This document shows, one piece after another, positions 15,348-23,991 of a stretch of 38,260 nucleotides of DNA. Under the pieces are notes generated by a model. That model was not told the origin of the DNA and searched no databases. It saw nothing but the letters and a program-made list of their open reading frames with translations. The DNA is from Chthoniobacter flavus (GTDB lineage Bacteria; Verrucomicrobiota; Verrucomicrobiia; Chthoniobacterales; Terrimicrobiaceae): positions 1 through 38,260 of the forward strand of contig CAMASH010000030.1 of assembly GCA_945860745.1 (NCBI GenBank). The letters are read 5' to 3'. The position numbers and the translations under genes are program-made. Within the stretch, counting starts at the first letter, position 1, and each line of letters begins with the position of its first letter.

Positions 15348-16043
15348 AGGCTCTGTCATCCTCCCACCGTGTGCTGGTCCTCGGGGGGATGGCTGTGATC
15401 GCGCCTGGACTTTCCCGCCCAACGGTGGATGCGGCTATCTGGCTGGAACCGATGGGGAGTATTGACGAGTGGGGTGAGACGATCCGGGACGTGACGGAGC
15501 CCTAGGCCAGCCGTTATTTTTTTGACGTGTCGCAACAGCGCAAAGTGGAGCCGGAAGGATTGGGACGGACCATTGACAACGCGGGAATGGTGCGCCTCGG
15601 GGAAATTGACCGGTCTCTGGATGTTTTCTATCAGCCCAATCAGCTCGACCTTGAGGATTTCGACGCTGCGTGGGGGGGGCGTAAACCTCGGCTTCGGCCA
15701 GGCCCGCGTGCTGGACGAATCCTTTCTGATCGCGACGAAGACGGATACCGGGCGCAAATCGGATCTGGATGATGTGACATTTCTGGAAACCAAGCTGCCC
15801 ACCGAATTGTCGGCCCGTCTGTCCGTCTGCAGCATGGAGGAAGCCCGCTCGCTCTTCTCCCGCTATCTCGACCCCGCCACCCGCGAAGCGGCACTCTCGA
15901 ATCCCGACCCCGCCGTGCGGGACATGGGGCTGGCCGGACTGGCGCACCTCTGGTCGCCGTTCTTTCAGCCGCGCTTCGGGCGGGATTTTTCGGTGGGCAA
16001 AGGGGAAGCCACCCTCCGCGGCAAGGGTCAGAATCCGCGGTAG
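15320..16043 (+). pseudogene. Broken nucleotidyltransferase-like gene
   Basis: The start encodes LSSSHRVLVLGGMAVIAPGL followed by RPTVDAAIWLEP, which resembles the GG(M/S)A-x(n)-R-x-T-x-D-x-D-(L/I)W core of a family of minimal nucleotidyltransferases. Both Asp positions are affected here (DAAIWLEP instead of DxDxW), suggesting loss of function. An in-frame TAG sits at 15503-15505, after which the same frame continues as RYFFDVSQQRKVE. At an 8-G run (15672-15679) the frame must shift to continue through FLIATKTDTGRKSDLDDVTF and MEEARSLFSRYLDPATREAA to the stop at 16041-16043. One stop plus one frameshift plus an altered active site make it a pseudogene. It overlaps the end of the convergent gene by 16 nt. 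Confidence 0.7.
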
Positions 16044-16555
16044 TGCAGGCTGAGGAGGCGGTAGCTTTGAGCCGCCTGCTCTGCGGTGTAGTAGTAGAGG
16101 GACAGCGTGGCAACATCCTGGGCCCATTGATAGCCGATGACGGTCTGGAGCACATCGCCGTCGCGGGTTTTCTGCCGGGCAATGACGCGGCCGATGCCGT
16201 ATTTGGCTTCGATGTTGCGGCGGGTCTGATCGAAGAAGTTTCCATATTGGGTGCCATCCCAGCTCGGATCGCCGTAGTGGAGTTCGATCTCGTTGAGCGA
16301 GTCATTTTCGAAGTAGAAAAGGGCGCGCTGGAGAAGCTTCTGGGGGATGCCCTCCACGACAAGGCATTGGCGGCTTTGCACCTGCTTGCGTTCGACAACT
16401 CTGGCCTGGACGCGCTTGAGGCTGTCCTCGAGGCGTTGGGCGGATTCGCCCCACTGGAAGTTGAAAGGCACCTTGATTTCCTCCACGGCTTCCAGTCGCG
16501 GCGCGGCCAGGCAGCCGGCCAGCGCGACAAGCAGGAAAAGGTTTCGGAAAATCAC
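16028..16555 (-). CDS. Exported hypothetical protein
   Basis: About 175 residues with an N-terminal export signal: RNLFLLVALAGCLAAPRLEA contains an LAGC lipobox-like site and also an AxA-type site ending at LEA, so it could be a lipoprotein or a cleaved periplasmic protein. The mature part (VPFNFQWGESAQRLEDSL, HYGDPSWDGTQYGNFFDQTR, IGYQWAQDVATLSLYYYTAE) has a mixed alpha/beta look and is not recognised. The GTG at 16555 places the signal at the start; a TTG at 16573 would add six residues. It lies downstream of, and in the same direction as, the FlgD-like exported protein, and is probably the last gene of that operon. Confidence 0.7.
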   Translation of the reverse strand: MIFRNLFLLVALAGCLAAPRLEAVEEIKVPFNFQWGESAQRLEDSLKRVQARVVERKQVQSRQCLVVEGIPQKLLQRALFYFENDSLNEIELHYGDPSWDGTQYGNFFDQTRRNIEAKYGIGRVIARQKTRDGDVLQTVIGYQWAQDVATLSLYYYTAEQAAQSYRLLSLHYRGF

Positions 16556-16590
16556 TTTGTTTTGATAGTTCAAAAGGCCTGCAGGTCAAA

Positions 16591-18084
16591 TCAGGGAATC
16601 ACAATTTCTCCCGCTTCGATGGCAGCGATATTTTCGACACCGGTGACGAGATACGCGGAGACGACCACGCCGTCACCGGCAAAAACACGGAGAGAGTCCG
16701 GCGTGCCGCCTTTTGCGGCAACGGTGCGGTCGATGAATTTCCGGCCGGTGAGGGCCAGGAGGGGAAGGCCCTCGGCGGTTTGCAACCAGAGACCAGTGGG
16801 TCCGGAGGCGGCCCGTAATGTGAGGCGGGAGCCTCGGGCGTTGAGCGTATTGGCGAGGAGCGGGATTTCCTGCTCAGAATCCTGCGGGGTCTGGCCGGCA
16901 TCGGGGACGAGCTTGCCGTCAACGAATCCGAAGCGGCGGCTGTTCTCAATGGTCTTGTCGAGGAAGACTTCCCAGTCGACCTGGGTGGGGCCTTCAGTGG
17001 TCGGAGAGTTGGCGGGCCGATAGCCCCGGAGGGTCTGGCGGCTCCGGTTTTTGGAGTGGAGCAGAAGGTAAAACCTCAGCGAGGTCTTGCTGGCGAAAAT
17101 CTGCACGGTCTCGGCGAAAGCTTCGGTGATTTTCATCTGGCGCAGGAGTTCGCCATCAAAGGCATGCTGGCGCACGATGATGTCGGAGCCTTGTTGGCCC
17201 GCGATCCAGAAGGTCTCGCCGGGCCCGGCGGAAAGGGTGAAGTTTTCGGGGAGTTCCTTGAGCGGCGCCGGTTCGAATTTTTCGACGCGGGAGAGCCAGA
17301 CGCCCGCGGCGTCCCGGCCCACAAGGGCGGCAGCGTTCGCGTCGAGGCCCTGGAAAGCCACCGGGGTGGAAATCGTCTTCTCCGGGGTGAGCGTGGCGGG
17401 ATCGAAAACTTCGAGTTCGGTTTTGCCCGAAGCGAGGGCGAGACGGTCTTTCCAAAATGCGCCGCAGGAAAGTCCGGTGGCCGCAGCGGTTCGGGGCCCG
17501 GAGGGATTGGTGAGGTCATAGAGAAGGAGCTTGCCTTCCTTGCGATCATCCATCGCGATGCGGGCGGAATCGCCCGTGAGAAAACCGGCGGTGTCAGGAA
17601 AGGACGCTACCGTTTGCAATCCTTCGGATTCGTCGAAACGCCAAAGCCCGGAATCGGCCGCGTGCGGCTGGTTCCGCGCGGGTTTGACGCCGAAGAGGAG
17701 GAAGGCATCATTCTCCCCGGGCACAACCGCACCAATGCCGGTGATCGCGGGCGTGGTGTCGTCCACAATCCAGTCGTTGAAGTGAAAAGCCTCGCCCTCG
17801 GCTTTCACTTCGGAGCCGACGACATAGCCCCGGATGCGATACGTGCCGGCCGCGACCGCTTTGCCCTCATCGTTTTTTCCGTCCCACGTGGCGATGAGTC
17901 CATTGAGCCCGACTTGGAAATCGCCCTCGGCGGCGCCAACGAAGAGGGTGCGGACGAGCGTGCCGCCGGGATCAAAGACGCCAAGGCTGATGCGGCCTTC
18001 CCGCTCGGGCAGGGCGAAAGCAAATTGTTGTTCCTGCGCGAGCAGGAGTCCCGGCAGGATCGCCAGGACAAGAGCGGAGAGCAT
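16591..18084 (-). CDS. Exported protein with an N-terminal FlgD-like domain
   Basis: About 497 residues. A signal peptide (MLSALVLAILPGLLLAQ) is followed by an Ig-like domain similar to the FlgD/FlgD-Ig type: GVFDPGGTLVRTL, then WDGKNDEGKAVAAGTYRIRG. The remaining ~380 residues are beta-rich, with short repeated blade-like segments (KLLLYDLTNPSG, LEVFDPATLTPEKTI, VWLSRVEKFEPAPL), so a beta-propeller-like fold is possible. No catalytic motif is recognised. The ATG at 18084 follows GAGG and sits 6 nt past the end of the GH57 gene; a TTG at 18093 would overlap that stop. It is probably periplasmic or surface-located and co-transcribed with the branching enzyme. Function is unknown. Confidence 0.75.
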   Translation of the reverse strand: MLSALVLAILPGLLLAQEQQFAFALPEREGRISLGVFDPGGTLVRTLFVGAAEGDFQVGLNGLIATWDGKNDEGKAVAAGTYRIRGYVVGSEVKAEGEAFHFNDWIVDDTTPAITGIGAVVPGENDAFLLFGVKPARNQPHAADSGLWRFDESEGLQTVASFPDTAGFLTGDSARIAMDDRKEGKLLLYDLTNPSGPRTAAATGLSCGAFWKDRLALASGKTELEVFDPATLTPEKTISTPVAFQGLDANAAALVGRDAAGVWLSRVEKFEPAPLKELPENFTLSAGPGETFWIAGQQGSDIIVRQHAFDGELLRQMKITEAFAETVQIFASKTSLRFYLLLHSKNRSRQTLRGYRPANSPTTEGPTQVDWEVFLDKTIENSRRFGFVDGKLVPDAGQTPQDSEQEIPLLANTLNARGSRLTLRAASGPTGLWLQTAEGLPLLALTGRKFIDRTVAAKGGTPDSLRVFAGDGVVVSAYLVTGVENIAAIEAGEIVIP

Positions 18085-18089
18085 TTTCC

Positions 18090-19670
18090 TCAAGCGTAGT
18101 AGTGCCAGTTCAGATTGGGAAAGAGGTTATCCCGTTCTTCGCAGGCCGCAAGCAGGGCATCGTCAGCCCGGTCCCCGACAAGCAGGTCGTGAAGGCGGTT
18201 GAAACGCAGGAGATGGTCGCGGGTGCGTTTCTCGGCGTATTCGCGGGCGGTGCCGGTTTTCATGAGAAAAGCCCAGTCGCTGGATTGGGCGAGGAGGAGT
18301 TCGCGGGCCATTTGCTTGAGCAGACGATCGATGGGCTCAGAGCGGGACTTGGCGAATTTGCGCGCGGCCGCGGTCATCTGGCGGGCGGCGGCGTGGAGGT
18401 GGGGGTAAATCCAGCCATTGCTGCAGTCGAGCCAGACTTCCCAATAGCCCTTGTTGCCCCAGCTTGAAGGCGAGGGGGCCACCATCTGCAAGGTCGGGTG
18501 ACTTTTCAGATAACGCGTCGGGGTGGTGAGTTGGAAAACTTTCTGGTCATAGGCCGCCTTGCGCAGAAAGAGATCAAGGAATTCCGGCCCCTCAAACCAC
18601 CAGTGGCCGAACAGCTCGGCATCAAACGGACTCAGCACCAGCGGGTCCACCGGCAGGGTGGCACGAAGCTGCCCGATCTGCTGCACGCGGCTTTGCAGAA
18701 AATGGCCCGCATGCGAATCGGCCGCCCCCATGGCCCAATCGCGATGGTAAAGGTCCTTGTTCTCATTCCCGGTGATGCGGTGGTACTTGATTCCGGTAAA
18801 ACGGCGGTGTCCCACCTGCGGGAAAACCCGCGAGAGATAGTCCTCCGGCAAGTCCTTGCCGATGTCGCGGTAGAAGTCACGGTAGGCCGGATCGCCCGGA
18901 TAACCATCACGTGAACTCCAAACCTGCCGGCTGGATTCGCGGTCCCGGGCGAAGACCGCCGGACCCGCTGGAGTGTAGTAAGGCGAGAAAATCGCAAACC
19001 GCGGACGCGGCTGTCCATACATGAGGCCGTGGGCATCGACCACAAACCAGCGCAGATTTGCCTCCTGCAAGATCCGGTCCACCGCCGGAACATAGCCGCA
19101 CTCCGGCAGCCAGATCCCGGCCGGGTCGCAGCCGAAGCATTCGCGATGATAGTCGCGCCCGATGAAAATCTGCGCCCGCATGGCTTCGGGGAAATCCTCC
19201 ATCAGGGGCAGAAACCCATGGGTGGCCGCGCAGGTGATGATCTCCACCACGCCATCGCGCTGCAACTGGGCGAAGGCAGCCACCACGTCGCGCTGGATCT
19301 CCTTGAGATAAAAATCCCGCGAACTGGTGAAACGTTCGTCATAGAACCGGGCCAGTCCGTTGAGATGCGGATCGGAGGCGGTTCGCTCGATTTCGAGGCG
19401 GGAAAGTTCGATCCCGCGATCGAGGTAGCGTTCGGTCCGCGTTTTCAGCAGCGGATCCCGCAGCATGGTGCAAAGCGTTGGCGTGAGAGTCAGGGTCAGC
19501 GCGAAAGGCACGCGATCGACCACCAGGCGGCGGAGCAGGCGCAGGAGCGGGATGTAAGTTTCCACCACCGCCTCGAAGAGCCAGTCCTCTTCGTGGAATT
19601 CCTCGTGCTCGGGATGCCGGACGAAGGGAAGGTGGGCGTGGAGGAGAAGCGCCAGATAACCCGATTGCAT
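18090..19670 (-). CDS. GH57 1,4-alpha-glucan branching enzyme
   Basis: A 526-residue glycoside hydrolase family 57 protein of the DUF1957/branching-enzyme group. Conserved regions occur in order: HAHLPFV (11-17), CAATHGFLP, GIWLPECGYVP with the nucleophile Glu190, LSPFDAELFGHWWFEG with the acid/base Asp350, and the C-terminal GNKGYWEVWLDCSNGW that caps the active site. Such enzymes introduce alpha-1,6 branches into glycogen-type glucan. The ATG at 19670 starts directly at the conserved MQSGYLALLLHAH; the frame is open upstream to 19757 without family resemblance. No signal peptide, so cytoplasmic, although the next two genes in the operon encode exported proteins. Confidence 0.93.
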   Translation of the reverse strand: MQSGYLALLLHAHLPFVRHPEHEEFHEEDWLFEAVVETYIPLLRLLRRLVVDRVPFALTLTLTPTLCTMLRDPLLKTRTERYLDRGIELSRLEIERTASDPHLNGLARFYDERFTSSRDFYLKEIQRDVVAAFAQLQRDGVVEIITCAATHGFLPLMEDFPEAMRAQIFIGRDYHRECFGCDPAGIWLPECGYVPAVDRILQEANLRWFVVDAHGLMYGQPRPRFAIFSPYYTPAGPAVFARDRESSRQVWSSRDGYPGDPAYRDFYRDIGKDLPEDYLSRVFPQVGHRRFTGIKYHRITGNENKDLYHRDWAMGAADSHAGHFLQSRVQQIGQLRATLPVDPLVLSPFDAELFGHWWFEGPEFLDLFLRKAAYDQKVFQLTTPTRYLKSHPTLQMVAPSPSSWGNKGYWEVWLDCSNGWIYPHLHAAARQMTAAARKFAKSRSEPIDRLLKQMARELLLAQSSDWAFLMKTGTAREYAEKRTRDHLLRFNRLHDLLVGDRADDALLAACEERDNLFPNLNWHYYA

Positions 19671-20052
19671 GGTCACACTCAGAGCTAACGTCCCGTCCGT
19701 GACCGGACAAGAGTGATTTGCTGTTGCGGCGAAAGGAAATTCAACGCCGTTCCTCAATTTTTCCCTCGCTCCGACGCGATACGGACTGCTTGTTCGCTAC
19801 GGCCCCAAACGTTAGCAGGCGGGACTGACCAAATTTTCCATGCCAGGGCCAGAAAGATCGTTTCGCCAGCGCTCACCGGGACCGCCACGGGGCAGGTTCG
19901 CGCCCGGCTTTGCCGCCAAAGCGAGCGGCGGGTTTGCTCATGTTATGGAATATGGGACTGGTGCCTTTTCGACCCCTTTTTGGACAATCTCAGCAAAACA
20001 AACGTACTCAAATATTATTTGACGCGCGCCGGTTTTGTGGAAAATTTGTTCC
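19671..20052. other. Divergent intergenic region
   Basis: It lies between the leftward branching-enzyme operon and the rightward PEP-CTERM gene, and must contain both promoters. No gene, riboswitch or known operator was recognised. The last ~80 bases are AT-rich and fit a promoter region. Confidence 0.4.
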
Positions 20053-20074
20053 ATGAAGACGTGCGCGCGTCCCC

Positions 20075-20734
20075 TTGCTTGCAGCCCTCCTGATGGCCCC
20101 TTGGTGCCCTGCCCATGCCGCCGTCGTCCTCGACAACCTCTTCCCTCCGCTTTCCACTCCGGGAATGCAGGTCTTCCAGCGCGTGCTGAGTCCCTCCTCG
20201 TGGTATGCCACTCCGATCACCACCGATGGGGCGAGTTATACCTTGAACGAAGTGAGCGCGGAGATTGAGGACTTCAACCCCGCAGGCACCCTGTTCATGG
20301 AAGTTTGGAGTGTGAGCGGCTCTCCGAATTACGCCCCGCTGGCAATGCTCACCCGACTTTCGCTTGTTGACGCCAATTTCCCCAAGGTCTTCACCGGCAG
20401 CCTGAGCCTGAGCGCCAACACCAGTTATTTTATCGTGACAGGAGTCGATAACGGCGGCGGCCAGTGGCGTGAAGACGTCAATTACGCGGATCCGCTTGGA
20501 CCCTATTTTTCTGTCCAATCCGGAACTTGGTCACTCTCCACTCTCGGCACCCTTGTGCCCCAATCGCTTCACAGTAGTAATTTTGGGGCGACCTGGATCG
20601 ATAGCGGCGCGCTTTCGGCACCTGTGCGGATGTCGATCACGGCGGTTCCCGAGTCCTCGACCTGGGCGCTGCTCGGTCTCGGCGCTTTCACTCTCGCCGG
20701 CCGCACCCTGCTGCGCCGCCAGGCCACAATTTGA
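20075..20734 (+). CDS. PEP-CTERM-anchored exported protein with doubtful start
   Basis: A 219-residue protein ending in a PEP-CTERM-type sorting tail: VPESSTWALLGLGAFTLAGR followed by a basic RRQ cluster, recognised by exosortases in Gram-negative bacteria. The mature part is beta-rich and resembles the choice-of-anchor type of surface domain (SYTLNEVSAEIEDFNPAGTL, LSANTSYFIVTGVDNGG). In this frame the only near start is a TTG at 20075, giving a very short leader. An ATG at 20053 with GTGGAAA upstream would give a full signal peptide (MKTCARP joined to LLAALLMAPWCPAHA) if the CCCC run at 20071-20074 had one C fewer. So either a 1-nt frameshift or an unusual start applies. Confidence 0.75.
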   Translation: MLAALLMAPWCPAHAAVVLDNLFPPLSTPGMQVFQRVLSPSSWYATPITTDGASYTLNEVSAEIEDFNPAGTLFMEVWSVSGSPNYAPLAMLTRLSLVDANFPKVFTGSLSLSANTSYFIVTGVDNGGGQWREDVNYADPLGPYFSVQSGTWSLSTLGTLVPQSLHSSNFGATWIDSGALSAPVRMSITAVPESSTWALLGLGAFTLAGRTLLRRQATI

Positions 20735-20792
20735 AGGCTTTCCTTTGACTTCGCAAGCGGATCAGAGTTTAGGAAACACCGTGAACATTGAG

Positions 20793-22140
20793 GGTCAGTG
20801 TGGAATGGCACTAAGTTCAGACATCCTGATCTCGTCCTGATAGGAACGCCAGGATCGGAAAGTGACCTGGCGGATTTTTTGGGGATTTTTCGGAAGGGGC
20901 TTTGAAGCTTTTTTGGTGGTGGCGGAGGATGGCTCGAGGAAGCACAACTTCCCCGAGTCCACACTATGCCACAGTTATTATTCGCAGGATTTCCCGAGGG
21001 AGCGCTTCGCCTCAGCTCCACGCTGAACATCCTAAAAAAGAAGGCCGCGTGACCTGTTTTCTCGGAGCGGACAACTTTTTTAAACAGGCCGAGTCAGACC
21101 AGTGCAGGCAGCGCTTTGCCCTCGCCACGCTGATTGGCCTTGGGCCTGGGAGGGCTTCTGCGGTGGAGTCATCGCGCTTGGGGATTCCTTACCGCACGCT
21201 CATGAACTGGGCGCGGCCGTTGGCGGAGAAGGGGGCGGGATCTTTTTATGTGCCCCGTGCTCCGCGTGGCAGCACGGGAATGACTGAGAAAAAAGCGCGG
21301 GAATGTGAGCGACGCCTTGCTGCCGGGGGCACGATCTCAGAAGTGGCCGGCAAGATGGACGTGAAGGATGCCCCCTTGCGCAAAGCGGTGAGCCGACGGG
21401 GTCTGATCCAAGACCCTGAGCCCACGGGCCAAGACCCGAGCAAGGCCACGACGAAGTCGCAACGCAGCGGGGCACAAGCCGCCGGGGGAATGGGCGCGGC
21501 CTGGGCGCGCCCTGACGAACGCATGGCGGCCGCTCCGGAACTCGTGGAGAGCGCGGCCACGCGATTTGAACCCTGCGAGGACGTCGCCATGGGAGGCTTG
21601 CTTGTCGGGCTTGTCGAGTATGGCCGTGAAGTTCTTCCTGGCACCTTACCGGGCATCAACCCCGCTCGTCGTCTTCCCGACAAGGGGATCAGGGAAGACA
21701 AAGACCTGTGCCTTCAACGCCGAAACACCCCCAAGAAAGTGACCATTGACTCCTGGCCTGAGGCCGAACGCCCCACGCAATTGCCATCCATGGCAAAAAT
21801 CCTCACCGCCACCGTCAAGATGATCGCCTATCGCTCCGGGACGGCGTTGGTCGGACTTTTGCGCAAACCCCTCAAAAAGGAAGAGGAGGCCAGAGCCCTG
21901 GCGCGAGAACTCTTCGTTTCCGCCGCCCATCTTCTCCCCAAGGAAAATACGCTCACCGTCCGCGTCCACCGCATGGCTTCTCCCGCTCATGACAAGGAGA
22001 TCGCGGCACGGCTAAGCGACCTCACAAACTCTGCCTTTCTCCATCCGCAAACTGGAGCGCAATTGATCTATAAATTGATTCTCAAAAGAATGGGCCAACT
22101 CATTTTTCTCAAAGATCAGGATGTCTGAGATTCCACGTGT
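20793..22140. mobile_element. Insertion sequence remnant with inverted ends
   Basis: The element is bounded by inverted copies of TCAGACATCCTGATCT (20817-20832 and 22113-22128). The left end extends outward into GGTCAGTGTGGAATGGCAC (20793-20811), which recurs as an element end at 37902-37920 and in variant form at 35937 and 36095. On the right, GATTCCACGTGT (22129-22140) is a shortened inverse of that outer arm. Inside is one gutted transposase gene. The family is not firmly identified. Confidence 0.75.
20967..22128 (+). pseudogene. Gutted transposase gene of the insertion sequence
   Basis: The true start is probably the ATG at 20967 (MPQLLFAGFPEGALRLSSTL). A lost base in the A-run near 21036 breaks the frame, after which KEGRVTCFLGADNFF and the helix-turn-helix part (ESSRLGIPYRTLMNWARPLA, SEVAGKMDVKDAPLRKAV) follow. 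After GGLLVGL (about 21610) the sequence jumps to a C-terminal piece (LPGTLPGINPARRLPDKGI, ILTATVKMIAYRSGTALVGL, EEEARALARELFVSAA, HRMASPAHDK). From memory of similar transposases in Verrucomicrobiota and Planctomycetota, several hundred residues with the catalytic core are missing. It cannot be active, though it keeps an almost unbroken 408-codon frame. Confidence 0.7.
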
Positions 22141-22201
22141 TCCGGGGGGCAACAACCGGCCGTCGTAGCATTCGCTGCGGCGGCCTGTATTCTTTTCGGG
22201 G

Positions 22202-23848
22202 TCAGGCGTTGGCCTCGAGTTGCAAGGTGATGGTGGTGCGGTCGCAAATCTCGGGAGGTCCAAAGTATTGAATGGGACCGGGGAAGGCAAAGTGCGTTTC
22301 GCTGGCCCATTGGTCGCGATTGGCTTCGAGGACTTTGAAAGCCGGGCCGTCCAGCTCCACCAGCGCCTTGCGGATCACGGGAACGATGTTTCCGTGGCGG
22401 CGTTCCAGATTCATCATCCGGCTGAGCGGAATGCCGCCCGGCAGCCATTCCCAGGTGGGACGGGTGAGGTGGCGCACGGTGGCGACATAGCCGGTCAGGC
22501 CTTCGCGCAGCAAGAGCGCCGCGGTGAAGCCGAGGTTGTAGGTGTAGTCCGCGTCGAAATTCGACGGGGCCGCACAGCGTCCTTCGTAACCCAGATAATG
22601 ATGCTGCGGGGAAAATCCGCCTCCATAGGAACCGGCGGACTGCATTTCCTTGAGCCGGTGTTCGACCAACTCGATGAAAAGCCGCTGGGTGTCGATGCGG
22701 GCGACCTGGACGTTGCCATGCGGGTCGCGGTCGAGGATGAGCTGGTTGGCGACTTCGCGCGGAAGGTTGCGGTACAGGCCGGACGATTCCGGCGAGAGGC
22801 AGCCGGTCACGAACTCGCGTTTGTGCGGCAGGGTTTCCAGCGCGCTGAACTCCTGCCAGCCCGTGACCAGCACTTCGTTGAGTTCGGCGATGAGCTGCCG
22901 CATTTCCGGAATGAATTCCACCAAGCCCTCGGGGATGAGGACGGTGCCGAAGTTTTGGTTGTTGGCCGAGCGGGCGGCGATGATGCCGGCGATGTGATCG
23001 ACAATGCCATGGAGCCGGAGCGAACGGGCCGCGACCTCCTCGGAAATGAGGGTGATGGTGGGACGGGTTTGCAGGGCGCACTCTAGCGCGATGTGCGACG
23101 CGGAACGGCCCATCAGTTTGATGAAATGCCAGTACTTCCGCACGGAGAGGGCATCGCGGTTGATGTTGCCGATGAGTTCGGCATACACCTTGCACGCGGT
23201 GTCGAACCCGAAGCTGGTTTCGATGCTGCCGCCCTTCATGTCGCCATCGATCGTTTTGGGCACGCCGAGGACTTGCAGCGGGGAGCCTTCCTTGCGGGCG
23301 AACTCCGCCAGCATGCAGGCATTGGTGTTGGAATCGTCGCCGCCGATCACGACCAATCCGGTGAGCTCGCGGGCGCGGGCGGTTTCCAGCGCCTTGCGAT
23401 AGTCCGCCTCGGATTCGAGCTTGGTCCGGCCCGAACCGATGAGGTCAAACCCGCCGGTGTTGCGGTAACGGTCCACCGTGGCGGCGTCGATTTCCCTGCC
23501 GGAGTCTTTCAGCAATCCGGCCGGGCCATTGAGAAATCCGAAGAGGCTGCTGGCGGGATGGATGCGCTTGAGTCCGTCGAAGAGACCGGCCATGACATTA
23601 TGTCCCCCGGGCGCGGGACCGCCGGAAAGGATCACGCCGGAGCGGATGGGGCGCGATTCGCCCTGGGCGTTTTTGTCGCTGAATGTGACCGTGGGGAGAT
23701 CAAAGGTGTGGGGAAATCGCTCCCGCACGTCTTCGCTTGCAGCCGGCGGAGGATCGGAACGCAGAGCCGCGGCGTGCTCGTGCAGCGAGGCGGGATGTTT
23801 CGGGATGTAGGTGGCGCGGGTGGCTTCGAGGGCGTTCGGGTGAGTCAT
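22202..23848 (-). CDS. pfp: Diphosphate-dependent 6-phosphofructokinase
   Basis: A 548-residue long-form phosphofructokinase using pyrophosphate. The nucleotide-site signature is GGDDSNTNA, where the second Asp in place of Gly is the mark of PPi-dependent enzymes. PKTIDGDMKG carries the catalytic Asp (usually TIDND in relatives; here TIDGD), and MGRSASHIALE binds fructose-6-phosphate. ILSGGPAPGGHN begins the fold. It catalyses a reversible glycolytic step in the cytoplasm. The ATG at 23848 gives a ~70-residue N-terminal extension typical of the long clade; the frame is open upstream without similarity. It is transcribed divergently from the EAL gene. Confidence 0.93.
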   Translation of the reverse strand: MTHPNALEATRATYIPKHPASLHEHAAALRSDPPPAASEDVRERFPHTFDLPTVTFSDKNAQGESRPIRSGVILSGGPAPGGHNVMAGLFDGLKRIHPASSLFGFLNGPAGLLKDSGREIDAATVDRYRNTGGFDLIGSGRTKLESEADYRKALETARARELTGLVVIGGDDSNTNACMLAEFARKEGSPLQVLGVPKTIDGDMKGGSIETSFGFDTACKVYAELIGNINRDALSVRKYWHFIKLMGRSASHIALECALQTRPTITLISEEVAARSLRLHGIVDHIAGIIAARSANNQNFGTVLIPEGLVEFIPEMRQLIAELNEVLVTGWQEFSALETLPHKREFVTGCLSPESSGLYRNLPREVANQLILDRDPHGNVQVARIDTQRLFIELVEHRLKEMQSAGSYGGGFSPQHHYLGYEGRCAAPSNFDADYTYNLGFTAALLLREGLTGYVATVRHLTRPTWEWLPGGIPLSRMMNLERRHGNIVPVIRKALVELDGPAFKVLEANRDQWASETHFAFPGPIQYFGPPEICDRTTITLQLEANA

Positions 23849-23991
23849 GGTGCGGCGGGTTTCCCCAGGTAAAATCTTTGGCAAACTAGTGGCCGTGACT
23901 TTGTTGGCAAGTTTTTGATCGCAAAAGCGCCCGGCCTTCTCCGGGCGATGGGTCTTGCCCGGAGGGGGCATCCCGGCTCATAGTAGTGCCT

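Noticed and set aside
17056-18099. Open frame antisense to the FlgD-like gene
   Set aside because: No motifs, and the sense frame has a signal peptide, a domain and operon context.
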